Shown one piece after another: positions 31,089-42,625 of a stretch of DNA of 64,000 bases. This DNA comes from Zoroaster sp. YZ-2022. Taxonomy: Eukaryota; Echinodermata; Asteroidea; Forcipulatida; Zoroasteridae. The DNA is taken from positions 3,333,423 to 3,397,422 of the forward strand of contig CM055827.1 of assembly GCA_029582265.1 (NCBI GenBank). The letters run 5' to 3'. Each line of letters starts with the position of its first letter. Position 1 is the first letter of the stretch. The position numbers and the translations under genes were made by a program. The notes under the pieces were generated by a model. It worked only from the letters and a program-made list of their open reading frames with translations. It did no database searches and had not been told where the DNA came from.

Positions 31089-31210
31089 GGGTAAATTCAC
31101 AATCTTTCCACCATTGTATAGATTGTTAATAATTGTTGACAAATATTTACACAAAGGTGACCCCACTTTGACCTTATTCCTGTCCAAACCGGAAGTCAAA
31201 GTTTAATATT
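31089..31210. repeat. single 148-bp satellite unit at the gap edge
   Basis: GGGTAAATTCACAATCTTTC through GACCTTATTCCTGTCCAAAC matches one unit of the array at 32080-33015. A lone unit next to the gap suggests an array that failed to assemble. Confidence 0.75.
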
Positions 31211-31611
31211 AAAAAAATATTTTCAAAATCGTACATTATTAGCGAGGACGACGGTTTCGTCAAAATCACAATTCGTATCTGGAACTACACGAAAACGGGT
31301 TGTAAAAACTCGCCAAAGAAATAAATGCCTTCTCTCAAACAATTTCAGTACCAAAATTGACCCTTATGTAGCAGAACAGTTGTTTTTCACATTTGAACTG
31401 TTTTTTCAAGAATAAATAATGTGATTAAGTTCAAATCATTGAAATTGACTTCAAACAAATCATCGTTGGTAACCACATCATATTTTACAGGGTACTCTTT
31501 AATATGAAAAAAATAATAGTGCAAAGTTTCTTTAAAAAACATTCTGACGTCATCATCACTGCCCCTGACAAAACTCGAACACCTATGTGTTTGTAATATC
31601 ACAAACACTTC
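31211..31611. other. no recognisable gene
   Basis: AT-rich DNA. A minus-strand frame (31387-31614) has no recognisable motif. Confidence 0.5.
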
Positions 31612-31616
31612 CATCT

Positions 31617-31652
31617 AGTTGGTGGATACGTGCGCTATATAAGTCCACATTA
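31617..31652 (-). repeat. fragment of the TATATAGCGC dispersed repeat, inverted
   Basis: GTTGGTGGATACGTGCGCTA followed by TATAAGTCCACATTATT is the reverse complement of the repeat at 21890-21935, cut off where the next element begins. Confidence 0.7.
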
Positions 31653-31654
31653 TT

Positions 31655-33145
31655 AGGTGTTCGGGTATGTACCCGAAACACCTATTGTTTTTGTTCGGTT
31701 TTTTTTTTTTAAATTTTTTTTTTACTTCTTCTTCTTCTTCTTCTTCTCCCCCATCTTGTCCGCAAATAAAAACATACTTGCCAAGTTTTAAAAACCTTCA
31801 AACTTCACACATAGTTAGACCTTAACTTGTAGATGAAACTTAGTGACGTCATGATAATCAGGAAACCGCAACAGTGACGTCATGATGACGTCAAGCCAAC
31901 ATACATAATGACTCACATTCGTGCGTTAGAAATGCTAACTATAGAGGGCGCTATACAGCTTTAGTGGTCTTTACACAAATAGATTGTCTACAAAAAACAC
32001 ATACTTGCAAACTTTACATGAACTTGAAACTTGGCATGTACTTAGAACTTAACAAGTAGATGACACACGAGTTGTGAGTGACCCCAATTTGACCTTACTT
32101 CCTGTCCAAACCGGAAGTCAAATTTTACTATTTAAAAAAATCATATCTCAACAACCAGAAGAGGTAAATTCACAATTTTTGTACCATTGTACAGATCGTT
32201 AATTGTCAAAAAATATTTACAAAACGCTGACCCCATTTGACCTTACTTCCTGTCCAAACCGGAAGTCAAAGTTTAATATTTAAAAAAAATTATCTCAACA
32301 ACCACAGGAGGTAAATTGACATTTGTTGCACCATTGTATAGATTGTTAATTGTTGAAAATATTTACAAAAAGGTGACCCAATTTGACCTTACTTCCTGTC
32401 CAAACCGGAAGTTAAAGTTTAATATTTAAAAACAATCATATCTCAACAACCACAAGAGGTAAATGCACAATCTTTGCACTATTGTACAGATCGTATTTGT
32501 CAAAACAATTTTACACAAAGATGACCCCAATTTGACCTTACTTCCTGTGCAAACCGGAAGTCAAAGTTTAATATTTAAAAACAATCGTATCTCAACAACC
32601 ACATGAGGTAAATTCACAATCTTTGCACTATTGTACAGATCGTTATTTGTCAAAACAATTTTACAAAAAGATGACCCCACTTTGACCTTACTTCCTGTCC
32701 ACACCGGAAGTCAAAGTTTAATATAAAATAAATCATATCTCAACAACCACAAGAGGTAAATTGACAATTTTTGTACCATTGTACAGATCGTTAATTGTCA
32801 AAAAATATTTATACCCCAATTTGACCTTACTTCCTGTCCAAACCGGAAGTGAAAGTTTAATATTTAAACAAAATCATATCTCAACAACCACAGGAGGTAA
32901 ATTGACATTTTTGTACCGTTGTATAGATTGTTAATTGTCAAAAGTATTTACACAAAGGTGACCCCAATTTGACCTTACTTCCTGTCCAAACCGGAAGTCA
33001 AAGTTTAATATTAAAACAATTTCTAAATTCAGTATTGTATTGTATTCACATAAACTTCTCGCGAGAACTTCAACAGACGTTAACATTTGACTTCTCCAAC
33101 ACTTCGAATTGATGACGTAACCATTTTAACTTCAACCGAACACCT
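31655..33145. mobile_element. terminal-hairpin element (AGGTGTTCGG / CCGAACACCT) carrying a satellite
   Basis: The left end AGGTGTTCGG (31655-31664) and right end CCGAACACCT (33136-33145) are perfect 10-bp inverted repeats. The left end also folds on itself: AGGTGTTCGGGTA pairs with TACCCGAAACACCT with one bulge. A poly-T and CTT tract follows the hairpin. The interior is largely a 148-bp tandem repeat. No protein and no clear target duplication were found. The class is unknown. Confidence 0.6.
32080..33015. repeat. 148-bp satellite, about 6.5 units
   Basis: The landmark GACCTTACTT begins at 32091, 32239, 32385, 32534, 32684, 32823 and 32971, giving spacings of 148, 146, 149, 150, 139 and 148. 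Each unit has ACTTCC and GGAAGT about 10 bp apart (inverted GGAA cores) and CATATCTCAACAACCACA. The length is close to one nucleosome. Confidence 0.92.
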
Positions 33146-33716
33146 TGTTTTGTTGTGACAAAAACTTATATCTAGTTATTATTATTATCTAGTTTAATTT
33201 AATTCTGTGAAATTTGAGGACGAGTGTAATGAGATACATGTCCAGAACGTTATCTTTAATGACACGTTACTCAATGTGATATATAAGGACCGTAAACTGA
33301 GACCATAGATGTAGCCCATATAGCACAAACAGGAAATATTTATATTTTTACTATCTGTATAGGATTCGAAGAATTTTTGACCCAAAACTGTTAATTAAAT
33401 TAATTATGCTAGCTTTAATTTATGGCAGAATATGTCGTCGCCAAAATTAAATCTACCTGAAGCTTGGGGTTGTTCGGACGAGAGAAATAGCCGCCCCCCA
33501 CCCCAATGGTTTGAAATGCGCTTTTGTATACTATTTATATAGGCGACGCACGACGGCACGCCACTGTATTAAGCAATGGAGAATCGGGCGACGGCACGAC
33601 GTGAACGTTTGACACTACGGCAAGATGTGACAGCACAAAACAACGGCACGGCGCAACGCAACGCACCTTTGGCGTCTTTAGAACACCATTAATAAAGGAC
33701 AAACCGGTCTGTTTAG
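33146..33716. other. no confirmed gene; GACGGCAC-rich stretch
   Basis: AT-rich DNA, then at about 33540-33665 a stretch rich in ACGGCACG and GCAACGCA words without coding structure. An ATTATTATT run lies near 33178. Confidence 0.5.
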
Positions 33717-33923
33717 ATCGGTGAAAAGTCACTTCAGTCCAAGAATTTGTTTCCGGAATATGAATTATGGCCAATTCCACCGCCTGTCGCTAATAACTCA
33801 CATGAGTCTAAGTCATCAGATTGTCTCCCGGATGGGGGCACTGTTATCCAAGGCCAAGACGTCACCTGTCGGACCCAAAAGGGAGCAGACTGTCCTACTG
33901 TGAACTTGATATCCGCTGAATGA
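33717..33923 (+). CDS. candidate terminal exon of an unknown Cys-containing protein
   Basis: After a possible acceptor CTGTTTAG (ending 33716) a phase-0 frame of 68 codons runs to TGA 33921, including ELWPIPPPVANN and DCLPDGGTV...CRTQKGADC with three Cys. AATAAA lies at 33966-33971, 43 bp after the stop, as expected for a last exon. The acceptor is weak and no homology is recognised, so this is only a candidate. Upstream exons would lie toward the gap. Confidence 0.3.
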   Translation: MGEKSLQSKNLFPEYELWPIPPPVANNSHESKSSDCLPDGGTVIQGQDVTCRTQKGADCPTVNLISAE

Positions 33924-33971
33924 TCGTGACGGATTATTTGACGGTATCCATGCTTTTTTATATAGAATAAA

Positions 33972-34404
33972 AACTTTAAGATAAGCGCTATTTTTGCATA
34001 TTGCATTCGCTTTACTATATAAATGGGCCTCACGTCAGCTAGTGACGGTCGTCAACCAAGTCAATTACATTCAATTAAAACCTTTATTATCAAAGTTTGT
34101 GGAAGGATGAAAAGGGTTCTTGCAATCAGCTGATGATAACTTTGTACACTTAGAACATGCTATAAGGAGGAGTGTAAACCTTTGGTTAACCCTCCTACTC
34201 ATGGGCGGATCCAGAACATTTTTAAGGGGGCTGAGAATCAAAACAATTATTTTTCAGTACTACAAAAATTACAATGAAATAATCAAAGGAGAGAAAACAA
34301 AGCACACTGTGGGAATGGGTGTACGTTCCCCCAACTCCAACTCTTCCATAATTGTTTTCTTGTTAATTGTCAGAAGTTTCATAATCATGTATACATTACC
34401 GTAC
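33972..34404. other. TATA-like site, hAT-end fragment and flank of SLC22 exon
   Basis: A TATATAAATGGGCC box-like site is near 34014. GGGCGGATCCAG (34203-34214) is a lone hAT-type end without a partner. From about 34375 the DNA matches the intron side of the other SLC22 exons. Confidence 0.45.
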
Positions 34405-34841
34405 ATCTTGTATGAGTGTAGTCTTGTACTGGGAGCGGTCGTACTCCCACCCTGCATCGCAGCTTGTAGTCTCGTTGTCAGTCGTATCCCAGCCAAACGT
34501 CGAATTGAGTGACGATTCGTCCAGATCTGGACTCTGTGCGTAAACATAGCGCTCACATTTAGAATAGACGATGTTCCCATCCTCATCAATAGTGGACGGT
34601 ATGGTCAGTCGCTTCTGCAGCTCCAGACAATCTTCTTCTGAGTTCTGGTCAAACTCTGAATTACTGCAGTTCAGAGATTGGTCTTTGGTACAGCGCACCA
34701 GCAGTCCGTCTTTGCCGCAAGAAATACTTGACCGATGACATGCCATGCCAGTGGTACGGCAAATAAGGCCAGCAGCAAGCATAATACCTTCTGATATTTG
34801 CCAAAACCCCCAATTTCCAGCAAAATAGTATCAAACTTCAT
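34405..34841 (-). pseudogene. third SLC22 first coding exon, frameshifted
   Basis: The exon starts with the same MKFDTILLEIG segment and ends in the same CDAGWEYDRSQYKTT block, but is 437 bp long. One base is missing near 34684 (TCTTTGG against TCTTCTGG), so the N-terminal half and the loop half lie in different frames. It differs from the other two copies at many positions, so it is an older paralogue, not part of the recent duplication. The donor is GTACGG. Confidence 0.75.
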
Positions 34842-35599
34842 GTCGTGTGCACGTTTCGGTGGGAGCTTTAGAAACGAAGCCTTCAGCCAGTGGATAAAAT
34901 AGAGAGCAATGATTGACTATGAAGGTAATTTGGAGGGCAATGGTTGTGAATAATAATTGTGTTGCTTGACTCACTGGCACCCACCGTTTCAATAGAATCA
35001 GATTCACCGACGTTACTCAACCATGCAGCATTACTACAATAAAGCCCTGAAATCAACCAGTGGACCGTACAATCGCATATAAATGTGTTTTGTATTATTT
35101 ATGTGTATGTGTGTCGGACGCACCGCCTTTTGGCCGAGTGCCACTGTTGTAAAAGTGTAAGTCCAAATAAATAAATAAATAAATAAAATTAAAAAAATTA
35201 AAATATAGCTGGACGTCGACTGACTACTGCAAATGCAATAACGTTACTATATATGCCACAAAACTGTCCTGAATATTTTATGACTGGTTCCCGTCTGGCC
35301 CACGAAATTTAGTGACATCTGTCCGTATACCACCAATTTTATACCCCCGTTGGTTCCAACACGTGACCTATTGAACTGAGATCATGGTGCCTCATTCTTG
35401 GAGACAACCTGTTAGCTATAAGCCCATGTAAAGCCCATGTGAATCAGCAACATATTTAAAGACGCAAGGATCGACTAAAATGTTTCCATTAACCCTAACC
35501 CCCTAGGTATTCTGGCTAGGAACCTTCCTGAATCCTCCAAAATCCATCAGTGCACTTTTGGAAAGATGCCCTTATCTTCAAAATGCACCTCTCATCTAA
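34842..35599. other. SLC22 upstream flank and a LINE-like 3' tail
   Basis: The first 60 bp match the 5' flank of the other SLC22 exons. At 35110-35195 GCACCGCCTTTTGGCCGAGT and an (AAAT)n run resemble the 3' tail of a second LINE family. The rest is unrecognised AT-rich DNA. Confidence 0.45.
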
Positions 35600-37812
35600 A
35601 ATATAACTATCCATCCCGGCTTATCTGATCATAAAACTCATGGCAGACATGAACCTTTAAAAAACCTCCCATACCTACCATTTCTGTAACTACTCGCCAC
35701 TGGAAAAATGTAAATATCCAAGATTTATGTCATTATATTGAATCTCAACTGGAAAATGTAAACCTTGAAGATGGTGAGCTGGATTTTTGTGTTAATCGAA
35801 CTGTTAAACTATCTGAATCCTCCTGGTTCAATGATGATATTCGTGCTGCAAGGAAAATCCGCTGTCAACTTGAGCGAAAATGGCGTGACAATGGGAAACT
35901 TGGAGTACATCGGCAAGAATACTGTAACCAACGTGATATTGTGAAGAATATGATTAACCAGGGAAAATAACTCACTACTCATCTCTTGTGGAAGAGAGCT
36001 CTGGCGATCAGAAAAAACTATTTAACATTGTTGAAAAGCTGCTTCATAAACCCAAAACTCCAGAGCTTCCATCTACACACTCCGACCAGGACCTCGCAGT
36101 GCATTTTCAAACTTTTTTGTCACAAAAATTGAGAATGTCCGTCGTTCTTTTCCCCCAGTACCTGCCATTCTATCACAAACACCGTCACGGAAGGATCCAC
36201 ATTGCAGACTGTCTATGTTTGAGCCTACTAGTGTTACGGAGATCAAGAAACTCATCATGAAATCGCCATCAAAATCATGTAAACTTGATCCAGTACCAAC
36301 ATCGCTAATAAAACAAAATATTGATGTGTTTGCTAAGTATATCACAATTATTGTAAATAGATCTCTTTCTTCCGGTTGTTCACCTGACAGCCAGAAGGTT
36401 GCTCATGTTAAACCACTCCTGAAGAAACCCAATTTGGACAAGGAAGTTTCAAGAATTACCGACCGGTAGCGAATTTAAAGTACCTTGGAAAAACAATCGA
36501 GCGAGTTGTTTCATCACGGATCTCTGACCATGTTCGTGCTAATAACCTGTCAGACACATTTCAGTCAGCCTATAAACCATTTCATGGAACGGAAACTGCT
36601 CTTCTCCGTGTCAACAATGACATTTTATCTGCCATGGATGATGGAAAAATCACTGCATTAGTTTTGTTAGACTTAAGCGCCGCTTTTGACACGGTCGATC
36701 ACAAAAATCCTTCTCTCCCGCCTTCAACATCATCTTGGAATACATGACACAGCCCTGGATTGGTGTAAGTCCTACCTTTTAAATAGGCCTCAGCATGTTT
36801 GTATTGGTAACGCTATCTCCGAGCCTGTTATTCTTGACTATTCTGTACCCCCCAAGGCTTCGTGCTCGGCCCACAGTGGTTTACTGTTTATACCTTTCCA
36901 GTTCGTGATATCATTTTGTAGTATAATTTAAACTACCATGTCTACGCTGATGACACGCAGCTTTACATTACTTTTAAATCTTCTCAAGAACCTGCCGATT
37001 CGTGCATTACAACACTGGAGAAATGTATTCAAGATATTCGTAGTTGGATGAGACAAAACTTCTTGAAATTGAACGACGAAAAAACATAATTTGTTCTATT
37101 TGGATCACGTCAGCAATTATCTAAAATTTCTCTTTCATTTATTACAATTGGTGACTCGCAGATAACCCCCTCATCCAAAGCACGTAATTTGGGTGTTATA
37201 TTTGACTCGACAATGACTTTAAAACCTCATATCTCCAACATTGTTCGTATATCATCATTTCATATCAGAAATATTAGCCGAATAAGGAAATACTTGAATA
37301 AAAGTGCTGCTGAACAAATTATACATGCGTTTGTCACATCACGGCTCGATAACGGGAATGCTCTCCTTTACGGTCTCCCGCAGAATCAAATATCTCGTCT
37401 TCAGCACATACAAAACACAGCAGCTCGTGTGTGTTGTAATTTTGTCCAGAAAGTCATGCCATATCACGCCAATCTTGAAAGAACTGCACTGGCTTCCTGT
37501 TTCACAGAGAATTGTTTTTAAACTTATGCTAATTGTTCACAAATCTTTAATAACATTGCTCCAATTTATATTTCTGAACTGCTTAAAGTCTACACTCCAT
37601 CACGGAATTTGCGCTCCAGCAACATGTCACTCCTAAAGGAACCAGCTTCAAAACGGAACTGGGGTGATAGGTCTTTTTCTGTCGCGGCTCCGAGACTCTG
37701 GAATCATCTTCCAACTAAACTCAAATCTTGTCATAGTATAACTAGATCTGTTTTTTCTTTGTTTCCGCGCCTTGAGCGCCTAGGAGGGTGGATATGTGCG
37801 CGCTACAAATCT
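35600..37812 (+). pseudogene. CR1/L2-like LINE, endonuclease end through reverse transcriptase
   Basis: It starts in the end of the apurinic endonuclease (GLSDHK near 35616) and continues through the EN-RT linker (SSWFNDDIRAARKIR, HRQEYCNQRDIVKNMI). The RT includes DPVPTSLIKQN, SAYKPFHGTETALLRVNNDI and LDLSAAFDTVDH, with YADD at 36942-36953 and AAPRLWNHLP at the end. It is 5'-truncated and has at least five frame changes. Relative to copy 1 it has one extra A in the run near 36708. The 5' kilobase lies outside the window for copy 1. Confidence 0.88.
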
Positions 37813-38203
37813 TTATTATTATTACTATTATTATTATTACTATTATTATTATTACTATTATTATTATTACTATTATTATTATTACTATTATTATTATTAC
37901 TATTATTACTATTATTACTATTACTACTATTATTATTACTTTTACTACTATTACTACTATTATTATTACTTTTACTACTATTACTACTATTATTATTACT
38001 TTTACTACTATTATTATTACTTTTACTACTATTACTACTATTATTATTACTTTTACTATTATTACTACTATTATTATTACTTTTACTATTACTACTACTA
38101 TTATTATTACTTTTACTACTATTACTACTATTATTATTACTTTTACTACTATTACTACTATTATTATTACTTTTACTACTATTACTACTATTATTATTAC
38201 TTT

Positions 38204-38235
<32 letters not shown>

Positions 38236-38281
38236 TTACTACTACTATTACTATTACTACTACTATTACTACTACTACTAC
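37813..38281. repeat. TTA/TAC/TTT microsatellite, copy 2
   Basis: Same tail as 1176-1580, about 65 bp longer through extra TTTTACTACTATTACTACTA blocks. Confidence 0.95.
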
Positions 38282-39011
38282 TGGAAAATGATGCAATTTT
38301 CAGAAATTTCTAGAAGTGAAGTGAAGAAGAAATCTCTAGTATTTTCTAGAAGGGATTAAAAACTATAAATACGGGCTGGTAGAGGATTTTAAATAGGACT
38401 TGAGCAAACCATTAAGACTTCGGTAACCAAGACTTGAAAACCACACTTCAGTGTACACCAGCTAGGACCTGTGATGGACACGACTCGTCTGTGGAGTGTT
38501 TTGAGAAAGTTCGTCTTGACCGAGTGAAGTGTCTGAGAGCTGAATTTAATTCCGGAAGAGACATTTTGTGAACTAAATCTAAAGTTCAGTATTTTTGGGA
38601 TTTCTTCTTTCCCATATTGTTGTGACGGGAGTCGGCTTACGTCCCCGTGGTTTCGTCTATTTCCGGCCGTTTGTTGGAGGTGAATTCGCCCCACATCCAG
38701 CTCTATTTACACCGTGTCAGAGAACTGTTTTTGTGTCATTTTCGCTGGAGCCTGCTCAGTCCTCGCCCGTAAGATTTTCTTATTCAGTATAAGATCTTTT
38801 CTTAATGTACACTTGTTTACCCTAATCATTGTACGCTTGTTAAACCCCATCGATATTTGAAGCGGTTGATATTTTCATTATTAAATCACTTTGTTTCTTT
38901 GTTCTTTATATCAGTGTGACCTTGTTTGATTTCTTTGTTGCATCTGAGAAAATTCAGGCTTTTTGAGTAATTTGCATTCACGGATAGTTTGGAGTTTTTC
39001 GGATCGTAACA
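38282..39011 (+). mobile_element. candidate solo LTR with HSE and TATA, copy 2
   Basis: Counterpart of 1581-2307: HSE AGAAATTTCTAGAAG at 38302-38316, TATAAATA at 38364-38371, end CGTAACA at 39011. Only scattered single-base differences. TGTTGTGACGGG here against TGTGTGTGACGGG in copy 1 leaves the alternative left boundary uncertain. Confidence 0.4.
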
Positions 39012-39276
39012 ATTATTATTAGTATTATTAATATTATTAATATTATTAATATTATTAATATTATTAATATTATTAATATTATTAATATTATTAATTTATT
39101 AATATTATAAATTTTATTAATATTATTAATATTATTAATATTATTAATATTATTAATATTATTAATATTATTAATATTATTAATATTATTAATATTATTA
39201 ATTTATTAATATTATTAATATTATTAATTTATTAATATTATTAATATTATTAATATTATTAATAATATTAATAATA
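39012..39276. repeat. AATATT microsatellite, copy 2
   Basis: Mostly TTAATA hexamers in contrast to the pure ATT start in copy 1. Confidence 0.95.
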
Positions 39277-39328
39277 TGACGGTGACGACGGATGTATTGC
39301 TGATGGAGCAGTATTGTTAGTTCTTTAC

Positions 39329-39855
39329 CAGGCGCGGATCCAGGGGGTCCGCGGGGGCACGTGCCCCCCGGGTAAATTGAGTTAAAAAAAATAATAAAAT
39401 AAAAAATAATAATAATTAGTTAGTCCACATTTCGTTTGCAATCGGTAGTCTGTGATTGGGTGCAAAGCAAGCAAGTCTGGTTTCTTGACCCGATTCCTCC
39501 ACGTCTATAAATTGTTCCGTTTCGTCTGAAGAAGGGTTGGGGTACCGTGTGGAAATTACAATCGCCGATGTCAATTTACTGTCGGATTCTACGCCAGTAC
39601 GCATAGGCCTGCGAAGTACGATGAGTCTTGCAGCTGATCTGCCGATGGTTTTAACACAGGGCAAGGAACAGTATGAAATCAAGCCCTTTTCTTGAAAATT
39701 TAAACTGGACTGAATTAAAACCAAGAAAAATTCCGGATAAATTAAAACTGAAGTCAAAAACTGCAAATTAAATGCCAAAAATCGGGGAGGGAGAAACTTA
39801 TATTGTTGTAGTCATGACATCGCTAAAATAATGGCTAAAAATAATGGCTAAAACA

Positions 39856-39952
<97 letters not shown>

Positions 39953-40016
39953 TCCATATAATCTTGAAAACTTTTGCAAAAAAAGTCAGGTGAAACTGGC
40001 CAGGAATCGCCTCAGA
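39329..40016 (-). mobile_element. truncated inverted DNA transposon, copy 2
   Basis: Counterpart of 2610-3296 with the same truncation point, including the (TA)n at 39858-39950. Confidence 0.75.
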
Positions 40017-40214
40017 TAAGTGCCATTAAAACCTACAACAACAACATCTATGTACAAATTGTACATGTCGATGTACATGGTTGATCGGGTGCACGCTGTA
40101 TGGTAGTTAATATAAAAATTAATATTTAATTTACAGACTTACATGTGCCGACGACAGGCCAACTTTATGGAATAATGGTGGGTCCCGTCAAAGAAAATTA
40201 TGAAATGTTTCAGT

Positions 40215-40327
40215 CAGGGCCGTAGAGCGGGGGGGGGGGGGGTGACCAGTACTGGGTGTGACCTCCCAAATAATTTTTCAAAAATGTTTCCCCTTCCCCT
40301 TCCCACAAAATCCTGGCTACGCCACTG
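40215..40327. mobile_element. 115-bp-class MITE, copy 2
   Basis: Counterpart of 3494-3608. It differs mainly in the poly-G run length. Confidence 0.6.
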
Positions 40328-41034
40328 ATGTCAGTCGGCAAATTGCCTTCCACACCCTAAAAGAAAGATTTATTGCAAAGGTGCCGAAATATTTCTGAAG
40401 GCTATGCCATAGTGGAACACCCCCGTACACGATAGTTATCGTGTAGGTACATGTACATGACAGTTATCGTGTACGTACATGATAAGAGCGGGATTTGTTT
40501 TTATTCATGTGGAGGTTATACGCTCCACAAAACATACAATTACCATATTTGTGCAATTTAAATCTACGTATCCATATTGTAACCCTATGATTAAGTAGCC
40601 ACAAGCACCAATGCATATTTTTGTTCGATTCTGGCTTCGGTGAATAAAAAGGAACACAACTACCATCTGTTTTGACTATTACAAAATAAAAGCTGTATAT
40701 CTTCATACATGTTGCTGGTTCAAAAACATTAGCTGTGCATGAAATAATGTGTGCATGTGTAGCACTTATTTAACACTGTACTTTCACTAAAGGCGTCAAT
40801 CCTTTTATTTACACATACCTTAAGTGCCCCCCTCCTCCCCCAACACACACAAACACACTTTTTGAGTCAAGTTACAATCAAATTTGGAGAAATTCCTTTG
40901 TATCACTTTGAATATATTACGGTTGAAAAAAATCCTGAACATTTCCCAAAAATCATTTTTGTTTGTTTATCCGATTATTGGAAGGGTCTTTATATTTTGC
41001 TTGGGGTGTATAGGTATGGTGTTGGGCAGACTCG
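40328..41034. other. no recognisable feature, copy 2
   Basis: Counterpart of 3609-4299, with small differences around the ACATGTACATGACAG words. Confidence 0.55.
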
Positions 41035-41405
41035 TAGCAGAGTACCAGTTTTTCATGAATACCAGTACCAGTACTTTTGTCATGAGTACAATCCGAGCAG
41101 ACTTTCAACAGGGCATGGAATCGGTGTCCTAGTTTAAGATGAACACGGTGACTGAAAATTACTGGCTCATTAATGCAGCAGCAACGGTAATATGACCTTG
41201 TCATGTAGGGTGTTATTTTCAATCACTGAGTTAATCTAAAAACTAGCACTCCGATTCCATGCCCTGTTGATCGTGACGATATTGTCATGACTACGAGTAC
41301 TTTTACATGAGTATGAGTACGGGTATTTTGTCATGAGTACGAAAACATGTACGAATCACGAGTACTTAGTCATGAGTATAGTACGAGTTCTGGTTCATGT
41401 ATTGG
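41035..41405. repeat. CATGAGTAC repeats with hairpin MITE a (41106-41269), copy 2
   Basis: The CAACAGGGCATGGAATCGG hairpin MITE sits inside the CATGAGTAC cluster exactly as in copy 1. Confidence 0.7.
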
Positions 41406-41732
41406 CCTCATTATAACATGTATTTTTGCACGAAACTGACTGAAAACATAGCTATGGGTATCCATACTGCATTTAGTATTCATTCATAATAAAATACTTT
41501 CATTTGGCTAATGTCTGTACTTGTAATAACGACAGAATGTGTGCATGGCATTGATAAGTTGTTACACCAGGACCATCCTTAATGTCATAGCGCCCATTCT
41601 CATGCTGGGACAGCCCATCTTTCTTCCAGCCTCGGTTTGGACTTGTGGGACTTGTGGTTGTGGAAGAAAATGAAGAGGTGTGATAATCAAAGGTATATAC
41701 GAAGCTCTGTAAGTGCCATCCGACTTGTTGAG

Positions 41733-41880
41733 ATCCTGAGATAATTTATCTCAGGATGACGACATCATCAACGTAAGATGACGACATCCTGACATAATTT
41801 ATCTCAGGATGTCGAAATTCTGAAATTAGGATGTCGTCTTCCTGAGATAATTTATCGCTGGATGTCGACATCCCGAAAGC
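41733..41880. repeat. ATCCTGAGATAA palindromic cluster, copy 2
   Basis: The perfect palindrome is at 41733-41757, and a second, better-kept ATTTATCTCAGGATGTCG follows near 41796. Copy 2 preserves the repeats better than copy 1. Confidence 0.75.
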
Positions 41881-42220
41881 TTCTGCTGACTTAAATGTCG
41901 ATCCGCAAAGCCCGAAAATGATGAAAGAGCACCACAATTTGATGTTCGCTTTAATAGAATTATTTAACGCGCTGGTTAGTAAAAAAAACTGTGACTCCAT
42001 GAAAGAATTGCTTTTGTGCGAACAACTTTTGAATTGTTTCAGCAACATTTGGCCTTATTTCTTAAAGAGCATAAACCCCTAATGTTGTGGAAATGGCGCA
42101 TCTCGCTGAAGAAGATTCAGATGTTTATGGTACCTTGGTTCATTTCCGACCAACCGTAATTAACTGGAATCACTTTTACTTTTTAAATTTAAATTTATCG
42201 TCACGATCAGAGCAGACTTT
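41881..42220. other. no recognisable feature, copy 2
   Basis: Counterpart of 5161-5477. No gene seen. Confidence 0.5.
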
Positions 42221-42390
42221 CAATAGGGCATGGAATCAGTGTCCTAGTTTACGATGAACACATGCACAGTGACTGAAAATTACTGGCTCATTTATGCAAC
42301 AGCAATGGTAATATGACCTTATCACGTGGGAAATTATTTACAGTCACTGAGTTAATCTAAAACCAGCACTCTGATTTCCATGCCCTGTTG
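42221..42390. mobile_element. hairpin MITE b, copy 2
   Basis: Counterpart of 5478-5647. The left end reads CAATAGGGC, one substitution from CAACAGGGC. Confidence 0.72.
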
Positions 42391-42625
42391 ATTGTGACGA
42401 TATTAACCCTTTAAGGGAAATCTTTCTTTTTCTCCAAACCCTTTGCGAATTCATCGTTTTCTTTGAATGCGACCAAAATAAGTCAATGCAGCTTACCCCG
42501 CTACAAGTTGAGTACAATACTATTGTTACGAATCTTACCCTTTGATTTTGATAAATATTAGCACCCTCTATTTCACTTCTTCCACTTCCAATATTTTGCT
42601 TACGATGAAATTTCTAGTCCTCTAA

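Noticed and set aside
30459..31199. Open frames of about 200 codons across 30589-31088
   Set aside because: They run through the 500-N gap and have no real sequence.
33540..33665. Coding region in the GACGGCAC-rich stretch
   Set aside because: Composition is repetitive and the minus-strand frame has no recognisable motif.
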